From contig NZ_LQGV01000001.1 in NCBI RefSeq assembly GCF_001620065.1, positions 1 to 64,000 on the forward strand: 64,000 nucleotides of DNA, read 5' to 3'. The notes below the pieces were generated by a model. The model saw only the letters and a program-made list of their open reading frames with translations. It did not search any database and was not told where the DNA came from. Both the position numbers and the translations under genes were made by a program. Positions 26,788 to 36,356 of this stretch are shown piece after piece (within the stretch, counting starts at the first letter, position 1; each line of letters starts with the position of its first letter). The stretch is from Microbacterium sp. TNHR37B. GTDB taxonomy: Bacteria; Actinomycetota; Actinomycetes; Actinomycetales; Microbacteriaceae.

Positions 26788-27327
26788 CTAGAGGCCGGGT
26801 AGACTGTCGATGCTGAGTGAGTTCTTCTGGCGGCGGTACTCATCCATCCCCACCTGACCCTTCTTCTCGGCCTGAAGGCGTAGGAGGTCCCGCTCCTCGC
26901 GCACGTCCATCACCGGTACACCCCACCCGCAGGAATCACTGATCCTCGTGACCTCGACCGCAATGACGGCGCGTGTACTCGGATTGTCCGGGTGCAGATC
27001 GACAACTTCGTCGAAACCAGCATCGCCGGGAAGGAGTACAGAGCCAGATCCGTGTAGACGGACGATTCGGGGGCGGCTATCGAAGGACAGAAACATCAGA
27101 CAGATGCGCCCGTTCTCGCGGAGGTGCGCAATGGTCTCGACCCCGCTGCCGGTGTAGTCGACCCAGGCAACACGGCGAGGCGCGAGTACGGATAGTGTGT
27201 CGTGGCCGCGCGGGGAGACGTTGACATGCCCGTTCTCCGAGAGGGGAGCGGTAGCAACAAACCATAGCGGCTGAGCCTCGATCCACGAGGCTAGCTTGAC
27301 GTCGATTTCATCGAAAACCTTGCCCAT
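26788..27327 (-). CDS. Pyridoxamine 5'-phosphate oxidase-family flavin protein
   Basis: The protein has 179 residues from the internal ATG reading MGKVFDE; nine residues of open frame lie upstream. The split-barrel FMN-binding pattern is seen in LWFVATAPLSENGHVNVSPRG (split: strand, then NVSPRG), RVAWVDYTGSGVETIAHL and RPRIVRLHGSGSV. The family includes general stress flavoproteins and small-molecule reductases. About 190 bp without a clear gene separate it from the nucleotidyltransferase gene. Confidence 0.8.
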   Translation of the reverse strand: MGKVFDEIDVKLASWIEAQPLWFVATAPLSENGHVNVSPRGHDTLSVLAPRRVAWVDYTGSGVETIAHLRENGRICLMFLSFDSRPRIVRLHGSGSVLLPGDAGFDEVVDLHPDNPSTRAVIAVEVTRISDSCGWGVPVMDVREERDLLRLQAEKKGQVGMDEYRRQKNSLSIDSLPGL

Positions 27328-27924
27328 GATTCGACCGTAGCCACGGTACGGCATCGAGGGGAGATGGCCGCACTGTCGTTGAAGTTACCGTGTGGCTATG
27401 ACGGACCGGCGCGACCTGGCGTGAGGTCCTTGTGCACTCGCTGCCGACCCCCAGTGGGAGTGACGCGCGCGCTAAGTCTTCGTGTGGGAGCCAAGACGAT
27501 CCCGGGGTCTGACCTCTAGGGTCGGCCATTCGCCGACGCGAATCGGGTAGGCCACGGTAACGCGGACGGATCCGTTCTCGAAGATCGTGTGGTTGCGCGG
27601 CACGCAGTCCTACTTCGCGCCGAGCTTCTCGGTGGCCGAGCGCGACTATCGGTTGAGCCCGTGCGTTCTGAACGGGACTGCCCCGCATCTGCTCACCGCG
27701 AGCGGCTCAGAGCGCGTGAAAACGCATGTGGCCGACGACGAGCCACACAGTCACCCGTCGGTTTAGCGACCGTTGCATGCCGCGAACTCCTGAGTGGAGT
27801 CGCTCGAGCGGCGGACACGAGGTGGTACTTCGGTAGCAGGAGCGTGAGACTTAGGGCTGACGCGTCGACGTGCGTCGGCGTGGTCCTCTTGGTTGTCGCA
27901 CGCAGTCAACCGAAAGGACCCGAA
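27328..27924. other. 600-bp region without a convincing gene
   Basis: Two short overlapping frames look protein-like. One lies on the plus strand at 27587-27766 (59 codons from a GTG, with the stretch YFAPSFSVAERDYRLSP). One lies on the minus strand at 27472-27609 (45 codons, no good start, with VRVTVAYPIRVGEWPTLEV). They are antisense to each other, so at most one is real, and either may be a decayed gene. No RNA gene or hairpin terminator was seen. Confidence 0.35.
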
Positions 27925-28725
27925 TTGGCAAAACTGGCTCGCATCCCCCGCATCTGGATCGCCGCTCTGGCCGTAGCCGCCGCCGCGTTGACCTTAGCCT
28001 TTGTGCTGCTTCCCGGACTCGTGCTTGGCAGCCCCAATGCTGTGCCGAGTTCGCTTGCGGCAGGTCTCTCCGCATTCTGGGACAGCGGGGACGGCGCAAT
28101 GCCGCCCGCTCTAGTTGCCCTCATCGACTATTGGCGCGAGTGGCACGTGATCAAGGTCCTGCTCTCCGGGCTGCTCGTGGCTGTATCGATTGTCACCTCT
28201 GTGATCCTGTGGTCGCGTTTCCGTGCAGCAGAGCGAGCCGGGGGCGCAGCTAGCGCGGTTGGCGGAACCATCTCAACCCTGGTGGCTGTCATAGCTGGAG
28301 GGCTGCTCGCAATTAACATCCAGGCGACCGCTGTGCCGTTCGTCGCCCTATTCCCCCTAGTCCCGGTCAGCCCCGATGATGCATCAGAGAGGCAATCCCT
28401 CGGGGAACTCAGGGCCTCACTTGCAAATGACCAGGCCGGCAGCGGTCACGAGACCGTTCGGCAACTCGTTCTCAACCAAGTCTGGCAGTACACCGCGGTG
28501 AACGCCGCGGTCATGGCGGCACTCGCGGTTACCGCGGCGGCACTGGCGATCGCTCTGTTCATTCGATTCGTTCGAGCGGTTGGCGATGATCGCACTCGAG
28601 TCATGTGCCTAGCGATCAGCCCGCTTCTCGGTATCTCGGCCCTGGCGTACTTCGCGATAAGCGCGTTGTCCGTGCTGAGCGCAATGGACGCGAGTTCCTC
28701 CGCCTCGGGACTCCTCGGAGGATGA
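27925..28725 (+). CDS. Hypothetical membrane protein
   Basis: The protein has 266 residues from a TTG preceded by AAAGGA; the frame is open for 112 more codons but with non-protein-like composition. It has about five membrane spans: a leading one at 10-32, others near 75-95 and 115-135, and a closing pair. The hydrophilic loop after the third span contains SPDDASERQSLGELRA. No family recognised. Confidence 0.6.
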   Translation: MAKLARIPRIWIAALAVAAAALTLAFVLLPGLVLGSPNAVPSSLAAGLSAFWDSGDGAMPPALVALIDYWREWHVIKVLLSGLLVAVSIVTSVILWSRFRAAERAGGAASAVGGTISTLVAVIAGGLLAINIQATAVPFVALFPLVPVSPDDASERQSLGELRASLANDQAGSGHETVRQLVLNQVWQYTAVNAAVMAALAVTAAALAIALFIRFVRAVGDDRTRVMCLAISPLLGISALAYFAISALSVLSAMDASSSASGLLGG

Positions 28726-28804
28726 AGGGGAACGCCGAAACGACCATTGGCGCTTTGTAGGTTGGAGGCCGCCGCTTTCCCGGCTAACTTGGGGTTGAAC
28801 GTCC

Positions 28805-29542
28805 TTAGACGAGGGTTAGACCGCCGTCCACGGCGTATTGGCTTCCCGTCACGTACGAGGCGTCGTCGGACAGCAGAAAGAGCGCCACTGCGGCGGCCTC
28901 GTCCGGCGTGCCCGGCCGGCGCAGCGGGGTCGCCGCCGACACGGCACCCTCGAACGCATCCCGTCTCGCGGGGTCAAGGAAGCGTCGAAAGTCGGTGTCG
29001 ATCGCGCCGGGTACGAGCGTGTTCACCCGGATCATCCGCGGGGCAAGCTCGGTAGCCCAACTGCGCACAGCCGCGACCAGTGCTCCCTTGGAAGCCGCGT
29101 ACGCTGAAGTCTCCGCGGCACCCTCATAGACGGACGTCGACGCGGTGACGACGATCGAAGCGCCCTCCCGAAGCGACGGCAGGACCGCGCCCAGCAGCCG
29201 GAACGGCCCGCGGACGTTCACGGCCATCAGCCGATCGAAAACGGCCTGGCCCGTCACCTCCACGGAGGCGATCTCGGCGATGCCGGCGTTCAGCCACAGC
29301 CCGTCGAGTCCCACGCTTGCTGCGGCCCGCAGCGTGTCGATCGAGGAGTCATCGGCAAGGTCGCCGTGCAGTACGACCGCGCTGGGCATTTCGTCTTGCA
29401 ATGCTGCAGCACGATCACTCGAGGCACCGTAGAGAATGAGCGAGGCCCCTTCTCGAGCCAATCGGCGTGCCCCCGCTAATCCCATGCCGCTCGTCGCCCC
29501 GGTGATCAGCACCGTCTTGTCCTGAAATCGCATCGCTGTCAT
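28805..29542 (-). CDS. SDR-family oxidoreductase
   Basis: The protein has 245 residues of classical short-chain dehydrogenase: the cofactor motif TGATSGMG (14-21), LNAG in strand 4, a catalytic Ser in TASTSVYEG, and YAASKGA with the Tyr-x3-Lys pair. It ends in VTGSQYAVDGGLTLV, as is typical. The cofactor cannot be stated with certainty. It is convergent with the membrane-protein gene to its left. Confidence 0.92.
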   Translation of the reverse strand: MTAMRFQDKTVLITGATSGMGLAGARRLAREGASLILYGASSDRAAALQDEMPSAVVLHGDLADDSSIDTLRAAASVGLDGLWLNAGIAEIASVEVTGQAVFDRLMAVNVRGPFRLLGAVLPSLREGASIVVTASTSVYEGAAETSAYAASKGALVAAVRSWATELAPRMIRVNTLVPGAIDTDFRRFLDPARRDAFEGAVSAATPLRRPGTPDEAAAVALFLLSDDASYVTGSQYAVDGGLTLV

Positions 29543-29686
29543 AACGCGACGATAGTAGGCGCATCGTCCGCCACTTCAGCCGTCGAGCGCTATCGACTCC
29601 GCCTCAGCCAGGGCCACCACGCGTCTTGCAGGTCGAGGCCGAACGGGTAGCGAAGGCGGGCGTGTAAACGGGGATATGGTGCGGCT

Positions 29687-30535
29687 ATGACGAAGCGGCG
29701 ACCCGGGCGGCAGTCTTCACCGCCCGAGAACAATGAGTGGCTTAGGCGTCTGGACCGTATCTCGGAAGCGGTCGATGCCTGGCGTAAGCGTGCAGAGAAT
29801 CCGATGTCGCCCGAGCCTGGAAGTTCGCTCGCAGCTGACTCAGTCGACGGATTGAGTGTCGAGAACCCCGTCTGGTACTCGATGTGCATCTCGTCCGAGC
29901 ACTTGGATTTCGCGATCGAAGCCATGCGGGCAACAAGCACGATGTACCCGACGGCCTATATGACCGTTGCGCGGACCGCGTTCGTTGCGGCAGTGAACGC
30001 GGTGTGGGTCCTCGCACCGCCAACGCGGCAAGAACGTCGCGAGCGGGCCCTCAGGCTCCGCGCCGACGACCTACGTGTTCAGGTCACATCCTTCCGCGAT
30101 ATGCAGATCCCGGAAGGCAAACCTGAGGAGGCTCGTGCGGGCCTCCTGGAGCAACTGCGCGAGCGGCAAGCCAGCTTGCAGAAGGTCGCGGCTGCGCTCG
30201 GCCTGCGAGAGGACGTCACGAAGATTCGGTTCCATCAGACCGGGGCGATCGACTGGGTCGCACAGCACATGCACGGCATCGATGACGACCTCCTCATCGG
30301 TGCGACGCAGGCAATCTGGCGATCGGGTAGCGCGGCTGCCCACGCGCAGTACCATTTCGGCGTCATGCGACTCGACCGAAATGAGGTCGTACGCGAGGAG
30401 TCGGGTGGTTCGATCGTGCGGCTACGAGGAGACCTCAACAACGATGTTGGCCCCGCTATCGCAGCGGCAACCATGACCCTAAGCGAAGCGTTCCGGCTGT
30501 ATGACCTGCGGCGGGTAGCTCATGTTCGTGGCTGA
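29687..30535 (+). CDS. Hypothetical protein, 282 residues
   Basis: A soluble, mostly helical protein. After a polar N-terminus it has EHLDFAIEAMRATSTMYPTA, a Trp-containing helix (AVNAVWVLAPPTRQERRERAL), and a late WRSGSAAAHAQYHF segment. The small residue-His arrangement recalls RiPP-free, DUF5677-like helical proteins, but the match is too weak to name. It has no operon partner, and its GC content and codon use are a little less extreme than in the ICE genes. Confidence 0.6.
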   Translation: MTKRRPGRQSSPPENNEWLRRLDRISEAVDAWRKRAENPMSPEPGSSLAADSVDGLSVENPVWYSMCISSEHLDFAIEAMRATSTMYPTAYMTVARTAFVAAVNAVWVLAPPTRQERRERALRLRADDLRVQVTSFRDMQIPEGKPEEARAGLLEQLRERQASLQKVAAALGLREDVTKIRFHQTGAIDWVAQHMHGIDDDLLIGATQAIWRSGSAAAHAQYHFGVMRLDRNEVVREESGGSIVRLRGDLNNDVGPAIAAATMTLSEAFRLYDLRRVAHVRG

Positions 30536-30717
30536 GAGGCTCGGCCATCGAAAGCGCGAAGGGTGTTCGTTGCCGACCAGCGACTAAGCAGGATGCGGCC
30601 GCGGGCGCAATACGCTGCGATTGCTGCCGCAACTGGAGGCTCTTCTGGCGCAATCCTCAGCCTGTGTCCGCGACGCGAACAGGCCATTGAGGAGCTACGC
30701 GCGCAACCACCTCGATG

Positions 30718-31599
30718 TCAACGCCGTCTTCGCAGCCAAGATGGAGCCCGCCGTGCACCGGCCGCCGAAGATCGTATCCAGCGGTTGCGCTTCCCTAGTG
30801 CCTCGAAGGAATCATCACTGAGCGTGAGCTTCTTCGGGACAACGCCCTTGATCGCTTTGAGCTCGGTTCCGACGGCCTCGATGTCCTTGCCAATACGCAC
30901 GAGTGGATCGACAGGCAACTCGATGCGCTTCTCGACGTCGAGGTCGAGTACAAACGTTTCGTGGAACGGTTCTAGAGATGCTGTTCCGGTGTACTCGGCT
31001 TCGACTTCCCAGCGGCGCGGGATTCCCGGCGCGTCGTCAAACAAGTCAGGCACTTGACCCAGGAACCAGATGTATGTGTTGCCAGGATTGAGCGTTCGAA
31101 AGCTCACGTCGCCGCTGAATGTCTCGTTGACCGCAGCGAAATGTGCGCCCATCATTCCAGGGTTGAAGAATTTCTCCAGGGAAGTGAACGCCGGATTCAC
31201 GCGCAACCGCACCTCGTGGGCCGGACTCACCCCGATGTTTCGTACGGCGATATGAAGCGTGCCCTCTGCTGGTGCACCGCGGTTCTTTCGAACGAAACGA
31301 GTGGGTTCCAGGGCGACCTGGACCCTCGGTCGGACGGCTTCGACGTTGACCAGGCGCGCCAGCTCGTTCGATGCGATCAGCGCCTTGTTCGACTGATCCA
31401 CCTGACGAATCTGGTACCAAGCGAACCCCAACGCGACCAGAGCTGAAGCTCCGAATATGGCAGACCACTCTTCGGCGGTCGGCATGTTGGGGAACCGCCA
31501 CCACGAGCCCCATATCGCGACGCTGGCAGAGAACAGTCCGAACGCGACTACTACGACAGCAGCAACCGACAAGACGATGCGTGCGGCCGGGTTCTTCAC
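30718..31599 (-). CDS. Hypothetical two-span membrane protein
   Basis: The protein has 293 residues. Two N-terminal spans (about 9-32 and 45-62) are followed by QIRQVDQSNKALIASNELARL, a likely amphipathic helix, and then a beta-rich domain of about 150 residues (HIAVRNIGVSPAHEVRLRV, NPGNTYIWFLG). Such a layout is common in small-membrane-helix proteins of unknown role, some of them defence-associated. A short protein-like stretch on the opposite strand at about 30621-30720 is probably remnant DNA. Confidence 0.6.
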   Translation of the reverse strand: MKNPAARIVLSVAAVVVVAFGLFSASVAIWGSWWRFPNMPTAEEWSAIFGASALVALGFAWYQIRQVDQSNKALIASNELARLVNVEAVRPRVQVALEPTRFVRKNRGAPAEGTLHIAVRNIGVSPAHEVRLRVNPAFTSLEKFFNPGMMGAHFAAVNETFSGDVSFRTLNPGNTYIWFLGQVPDLFDDAPGIPRRWEVEAEYTGTASLEPFHETFVLDLDVEKRIELPVDPLVRIGKDIEAVGTELKAIKGVVPKKLTLSDDSFEALGKRNRWIRSSAAGARRAPSWLRRRR

Positions 31600-31673
31600 C
31601 TTTGCAACTTTATCGGCGGCGATCTAAGCCCACGGTGATGGATGCGTGGGTTGTGTCGCGAACACCTACGTGT

Positions 31674-34600
31674 ATGACCGTTTCGATGCGCGTGATGAGC
31701 GCCGGCGACGGCTACAAGTACCTGCTGCGCACGGTTGCCGCCGGGGACGGTGACAGGTCGCTCTCCACGCCGTTGACCCGCTACTACGCAGAGGAGGGCA
31801 GCCCGCCAGGGCGCTGGCTCGGCGCGGGCGTCGCCGCGCTCGGCGGGATGGTCGTGGAGGGCGATCAGGTGTCTGAGTCCCAGCTCCAGCTCCTGGTGGG
31901 GATGGGTCGGAACCCGGTCACAGGCGAACCCCTCGGCCTTGCCTATCCCGCCTACAAGACCGTGGCCGAGCGCATCTCAGAGCGCGTCGCCGCCCTCGAC
32001 CCGATGCTCGGTCCAGTGTCCCGCGCGGAGGCGGTCGCGCAGAGCGAGGCGGAGGAAGCGGCGCGCGGGACGCGGCGCGCGGTCGCGGGGTATGACTTCA
32101 CGTTCTCGATCCCGAAGTCCGCGAGCGTGTTGTGGGCGGTTGCGGACGCGGGGACGCAGGCGTTGATCGCGGATGCGCATCATGCGGCGGTTGCGGAGGT
32201 GGTTGCGTTCATGGAACGGGAGGTTGCAGCCACCCGCACCGGCGCAACCGCCCGCAACGGCGCCGTCGCACAAGTCGATGTCCGAGGTCTGATCGCCACG
32301 GCATTCGACCACTACGACTCCCGCGCCGGCGACCCTCACCTGCACACGCACGTCGTCATCTCGAACAAGGTGCAGACCGTCCTCGACGGCAAATGGCGGT
32401 CCCTTGACGGGCGGCCGATGCACGCCGCGACCGTCGCTTTGTCGGAGCTGCACGAGGCGGTGTTCGCCGACCATCTGACACGCGCTTTCGGCGTGGAGTG
32501 GGAGGCGCGGGACATGGGCCGTGACCGCAACCCGGCCTGGGCGGTGACGGCGGTGCCCGAGGAGCTGGTGGCGGAGTTCTCCTCTCGCTCCCGGCATATC
32601 GACGTGGAGAAGAACCGCCTCATTGCGGAGTACGTCGAAAAGCATGGACGTCAGCCCTCGACGGCGACGATCATCAAGCTCCGCGCCCAAGCCACCCTCA
32701 CCACAAGGCCCGAGAAGCAGGTCCGATCCCTCGCCTACCTCACCGCCGAATGGCGGCAGCGAGCCGGCCGGTTCCTCGGCGCGGATGCGACCGCGTGGGC
32801 GCGGAGCGTGACGGCGAACGAGACACCATTGCTGCTGCGCGCCGACGACATCCCCCTGGACGTGATCGCGTCCCTCGGCCAGTCGGTCGTGGACGTCGTG
32901 GGTGAGAAGCGATCCACCTGGCGACGCTGGAACCTCACGGCCGAGGCAGCCCGGCAGACGATGCGCTACCGCTTCGCCTCAACCATGGATCGAGAGGCGG
33001 TCGTCGGGCTGGTCGTGGACGCCGCCGAGGCCGCCTCCCTGCGACTCACCCCGCCGGAGCTTGCGTCGAGTCCCGTCGTGTTCCGGCGACCGGACGGTAC
33101 ATCGGTGTTCCGGCCGAAGCACTCGACAGTGTTCTCCTCCGAAGGACTGCTGGCGGCCGAAGACCGCCTCATTGACCGCGCCCGCACGACCACCGGGCCG
33201 ACCGTGCCGCTCGCGGTGGTCGAGCGGATCGCCGCGCGCCCGGACCGAAAGGGACACACTCTCGGCGACGACCAGGCTGCCGCGTTGGCGAAGATCGCCA
33301 TGTCCGGGCGCATCGTCGATGTCCTCGTTGGCCCTGCTGGGGCGGGGAAGACTACGGCCATGTCCGCGTTGCGGCGGGCGTGGGAGCACGAGCATGGCGC
33401 CGGCAGCGTGATCGGGCTCGCGCCGTCCGCGGTCGCGGCGCAGGTCCTCGCCGATGATCTGGGAATCGCGACCGAGAACACCGCGAAGTGGTGGCAGAAC
33501 CACCTCGTCCACGGAGACACGTTCCGCAGAGGCCAGCTCGTCATCGTGGACGAAGCCTCCCTCGCCGGCACCCTGTCCCTGGACCGCATCACGAACCTCG
33601 CGGCCGAGGCTGGGGCGAAGGTGCTGCTGATCGGCGACTACGCGCAACTCCAGTCCGTCGATGCCGGCGGCGCGTTCTCGCTGCTCGTCCACGACCGCAA
33701 CGACGCCCCCGAGCTGGTCGACGTGCACAGGTTCGCCAACGAGTGGGAGAAGACCGCCTCCCTCAGCCTGCGGCACGGGCGCACCGAAGTCATCGACACC
33801 TACCTCGACCACGACCGCATCCAGGGCGGCGAGACGGAGGCGATGGTCGATGCCGCCTACGCCGCATGGCGGGCCGACCGGCAAGACGGCAGGGCGACAG
33901 TGCTGGTCACCGACTCGAACGAGTCCGTCCAGGTCCTCAACCAGCGCGCCCGCACGGACCTGATCCTCGACGGCACCGTAGACGCCCGCCGCGAGGTCGC
34001 GTTGCAGGACGGCACCCGTGCCGCGGTCGGGGATACCGTCATCACCCGGCACAACGACCGCCGGTTGCGTGCCGGGCGAGGCTGGGTGCGCAACGGCGAC
34101 AGGTGGACGGTCACCGAGGTCCGCGACGACGGCTCCCTCACCCTCCGCCGCGCCGACCGAACGTGGGGCGCGTCGGTCGTGCTCCCCGCCGACTACGCCG
34201 CCGAACACCTTGACCTCGGATACGCCGTCACTTCCTACCGGGCACAAGGCATCACTGTCCAAACCTCGCACGTCCTGGTCGACGCGAGCATGACTAGGGA
34301 GAACCTGTACGTCGCGCTCACCCGAGGCCGGGAGACGAACCTCGCCTACGTCGCCATCGACAAGCCCGACGACTCCCACGACGGCCCGCACCCCGGCGAC
34401 AACACCGAGGCCACCGCCCGAAGCGTGCTGCACGGGGTGCTCCAGCACGTCGGCGCCGAGCTCTCCGCCCACGAGACCATCACCGCCGAGCAGGAGGCCT
34501 GGGCGAACATCGGCCAGCTCGCCGCCGAGTACGAAACGCTCGCCGCTGCCGCACAACGCGACAGATGGGCGCTCCTCATCCGCACGTCCGGTCTCACCGA

Positions 34601-35222
34601 GGATGAGGCCGAGGACGCGATCGCCTCCCCAGCGTTCGGGGCGCTGACCGCCGAGCTCCGCCGCGCCGAAGCCAACCACCACGACAGCGAGACGCTGCTG
34701 CCTCGGCTCGTGCGAGCACGAGCCTTCGCCGATGCCGACGATATCGCCGCGGTCCTCCACTACCGCGTCGCGCGAGCCACCGCGAGGCCAGCCGGCTCCG
34801 GACGCGCCCGCAAGACGCCCCACCTGATCGCCGGTCTCATCCCGGAGGCAACCGGTACTATGAGCGGCGAGTTTCGGCAGGCGCTCACCGAACGCCGAGA
34901 CCTCATCGAATCCCGCGCCACCGCTCTCCTCGACACCGCCCTCAACGAGAAGCAGACCTGGACGCGGGCGCTCGGCACACCGCCGAAGGATGCCAAGACC
35001 GCGGCGACCTGGCGACGCCTGGCTCGCACCGTCGCCGTGTACCGCGACCGCTACGGCATCACCGACCCCACGCCGCTCGGTGCCCCGGCCGAGAACGACG
35101 CGCAGAAGATCGACGCCGCCCGAGCCAAGGCCGCCCTGGATCGAGCACGGAGCCTGGTGCGGGGAGCGGGGGAGGAGCCGCAGCGTAGGCCGGAACGGGA
35201 GCCGGTCCGCCGCGCGTTGTGA
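31674..35222 (+). CDS. traA: MobF-family relaxase/helicase (TraA/TrwC-like)
   Basis: The protein has 1182 residues. The start at MTVSMRVMSAGDGYKYLL is where family members begin; an ATG 36 nt earlier is open. Domains in order: the TrwC relaxase with tyrosines in LTRYYAEEG (Tyr37/38) and the His triad in DPHLHTHVV (His222, 224, 226); a RecD-like helicase with Walker A VGPAGAGKTT (about 552-561) and Walker B LVIVDEAS (about 621-628); late YRAQGITVQ and YVALTRGRE helicase motifs; and a helical C-terminal region. It nicks oriT and unwinds DNA for transfer. oriT was not located but is expected within a few hundred bases. Confidence 0.95.
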   Translation: MTVSMRVMSAGDGYKYLLRTVAAGDGDRSLSTPLTRYYAEEGSPPGRWLGAGVAALGGMVVEGDQVSESQLQLLVGMGRNPVTGEPLGLAYPAYKTVAERISERVAALDPMLGPVSRAEAVAQSEAEEAARGTRRAVAGYDFTFSIPKSASVLWAVADAGTQALIADAHHAAVAEVVAFMEREVAATRTGATARNGAVAQVDVRGLIATAFDHYDSRAGDPHLHTHVVISNKVQTVLDGKWRSLDGRPMHAATVALSELHEAVFADHLTRAFGVEWEARDMGRDRNPAWAVTAVPEELVAEFSSRSRHIDVEKNRLIAEYVEKHGRQPSTATIIKLRAQATLTTRPEKQVRSLAYLTAEWRQRAGRFLGADATAWARSVTANETPLLLRADDIPLDVIASLGQSVVDVVGEKRSTWRRWNLTAEAARQTMRYRFASTMDREAVVGLVVDAAEAASLRLTPPELASSPVVFRRPDGTSVFRPKHSTVFSSEGLLAAEDRLIDRARTTTGPTVPLAVVERIAARPDRKGHTLGDDQAAALAKIAMSGRIVDVLVGPAGAGKTTAMSALRRAWEHEHGAGSVIGLAPSAVAAQVLADDLGIATENTAKWWQNHLVHGDTFRRGQLVIVDEASLAGTLSLDRITNLAAEAGAKVLLIGDYAQLQSVDAGGAFSLLVHDRNDAPELVDVHRFANEWEKTASLSLRHGRTEVIDTYLDHDRIQGGETEAMVDAAYAAWRADRQDGRATVLVTDSNESVQVLNQRARTDLILDGTVDARREVALQDGTRAAVGDTVITRHNDRRLRAGRGWVRNGDRWTVTEVRDDGSLTLRRADRTWGASVVLPADYAAEHLDLGYAVTSYRAQGITVQTSHVLVDASMTRENLYVALTRGRETNLAYVAIDKPDDSHDGPHPGDNTEATARSVLHGVLQHVGAELSAHETITAEQEAWANIGQLAAEYETLAAAAQRDRWALLIRTSGLTEDEAEDAIASPAFGALTAELRRAEANHHDSETLLPRLVRARAFADADDIAAVLHYRVARATARPAGSGRARKTPHLIAGLIPEATGTMSGEFRQALTERRDLIESRATALLDTALNEKQTWTRALGTPPKDAKTAATWRRLARTVAVYRDRYGITDPTPLGAPAENDAQKIDAARAKAALDRARSLVRGAGEEPQRRPEREPVRRAL

Positions 35223-35381
35223 GCTCGGTGTCCTTCTCGATGTCAGGCCATCGTCGTACAGTGGAGGACGAGGCGGCCTCTATATTGGCGCTGTCGCTCC
35301 CCGCGATGGTATGACCACCCCGCACGCTACGGGCGGTCCTTTCAGGTTCTTGTCGCCGAACCCCTTGAAAGGACTGTGCCC

Positions 35382-35738
35382 ATGTTCCGGCTCATCTGGG
35401 CCGTCAGCGTTCGCGCTCACGGCATCCTCAGCTACGCGCCCACCAACCTCCTCATCGCCGCCACCCGCACCCGACGAGGCCTGCGCTGGGGCATCCCCTC
35501 GATGCTCCTCGCAGCCCCGTACCTTCTCGCCGTCCACTGGTGCGTCACCACCATCGAGAGCGGTGGGCCTGGGTGGCTCAACCTCCTGGTGCTGCTGTGC
35601 GCTTGGAACTCGATCAAGCTGATCCTGAACGGACCGATCACCGTGGTCCTGCTCATCCGCACCAAGATCCGTGAGCGTGCCAGGCCGAACGTGTGGCTCG
35701 TCTCGGCGCATAGATTGAGAACAGCAGAACGGACGTAA
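35382..35738 (+). CDS. Small membrane protein downstream of the relaxase
   Basis: The protein has 118 residues from an ATG with AAAGGA 9 nt upstream; a GTG two codons earlier is possible. It has two spans (about 43-62 and 72-95) and basic ends, including RTKIRERARP. Similar small proteins often follow MobF genes in actinobacterial elements, but a function is unknown. The 3' end lies 9 bp before the Vsr gene. Confidence 0.55.
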   Translation: MFRLIWAVSVRAHGILSYAPTNLLIAATRTRRGLRWGIPSMLLAAPYLLAVHWCVTTIESGGPGWLNLLVLLCAWNSIKLILNGPITVVLLIRTKIRERARPNVWLVSAHRLRTAERT

Positions 35739-35747
35739 CTTTGAGAC

Positions 35748-36170
35748 ATGAGCGACTCCTGGGCGTCTAGCCCCGCGGCACGCAAGACGATGCTGGGAAA
35801 CCGCGGTCGCGATACCAAGCCTGAACTCGCTGTGAGGCATATTGTGCATGCCCAAGGGCTGCGTTACCGCGTCAACGCGCGACCAGAGATCGGAATCCGA
35901 CGGACCGCCGATCTGCTCTTCACTCGTATGCGCGTGGTCGTCTTCATTGACGGCTGCTTCTGGCACAAGTGCCCGACCCACTTCTCGATGCCAGTTACAA
36001 ACATGGAGTTCTGGCGCGAGAAGATCGACGGTAACGAGCAGCGGGACAGGCAAACAACGGCCCTGCTGGAGGATCGTGGATGGCTCGTGCTGCGTTTTTG
36101 GGAGCATGAGGACCCGGTGTCGGTGGCGGATCGTATCGTCAGAGAGATACGAGACCGACCCCACCGGTAG
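35748..36170 (+). CDS. vsr: Very-short-patch repair endonuclease (Vsr)
   Basis: The protein has 140 residues, the full family length. The Vsr signatures are RGRDTKPE near the N-terminus, the catalytic Asp in TADLLF, and the zinc/catalytic FIDGCFWHKCP with LRFWEHE at the end. Vsr nicks at T:G mismatches that arise from deamination of 5-methylcytosine. It lies upstream of a cytosine-5 methyltransferase and fits that partner. In some systems Vsr-like nucleases serve as the restriction enzyme, which is worth considering because no other nuclease is found in this cluster. Confidence 0.93.
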   Translation: MSDSWASSPAARKTMLGNRGRDTKPELAVRHIVHAQGLRYRVNARPEIGIRRTADLLFTRMRVVVFIDGCFWHKCPTHFSMPVTNMEFWREKIDGNEQRDRQTTALLEDRGWLVLRFWEHEDPVSVADRIVREIRDRPHR

Positions 36171-36356
36171 GCCCCAGACTGCTCTCCGCCCAGGCGTGAT
36201 AACCAGTGATCCACCCTGGCGCGGTCAGTCGTGCGTCTGTTCACGCACCGGTAGGGTAGTGGAGGGTGGCGTGTCGGCTCGGCGAGTCGCGCGCCACGAT
36301 GACGTTGGTCATGTTCTCCTGGAGGTGGACGTCTAGACGGGAAGGAGCGCTGGAGC

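Noticed and set aside
30555..30717. Short protein-like plus-strand stretch before the two-span membrane protein
   Set aside because: It has no start or ribosome-binding site and runs antisense into the next gene. It is too short to assign even as a remnant.
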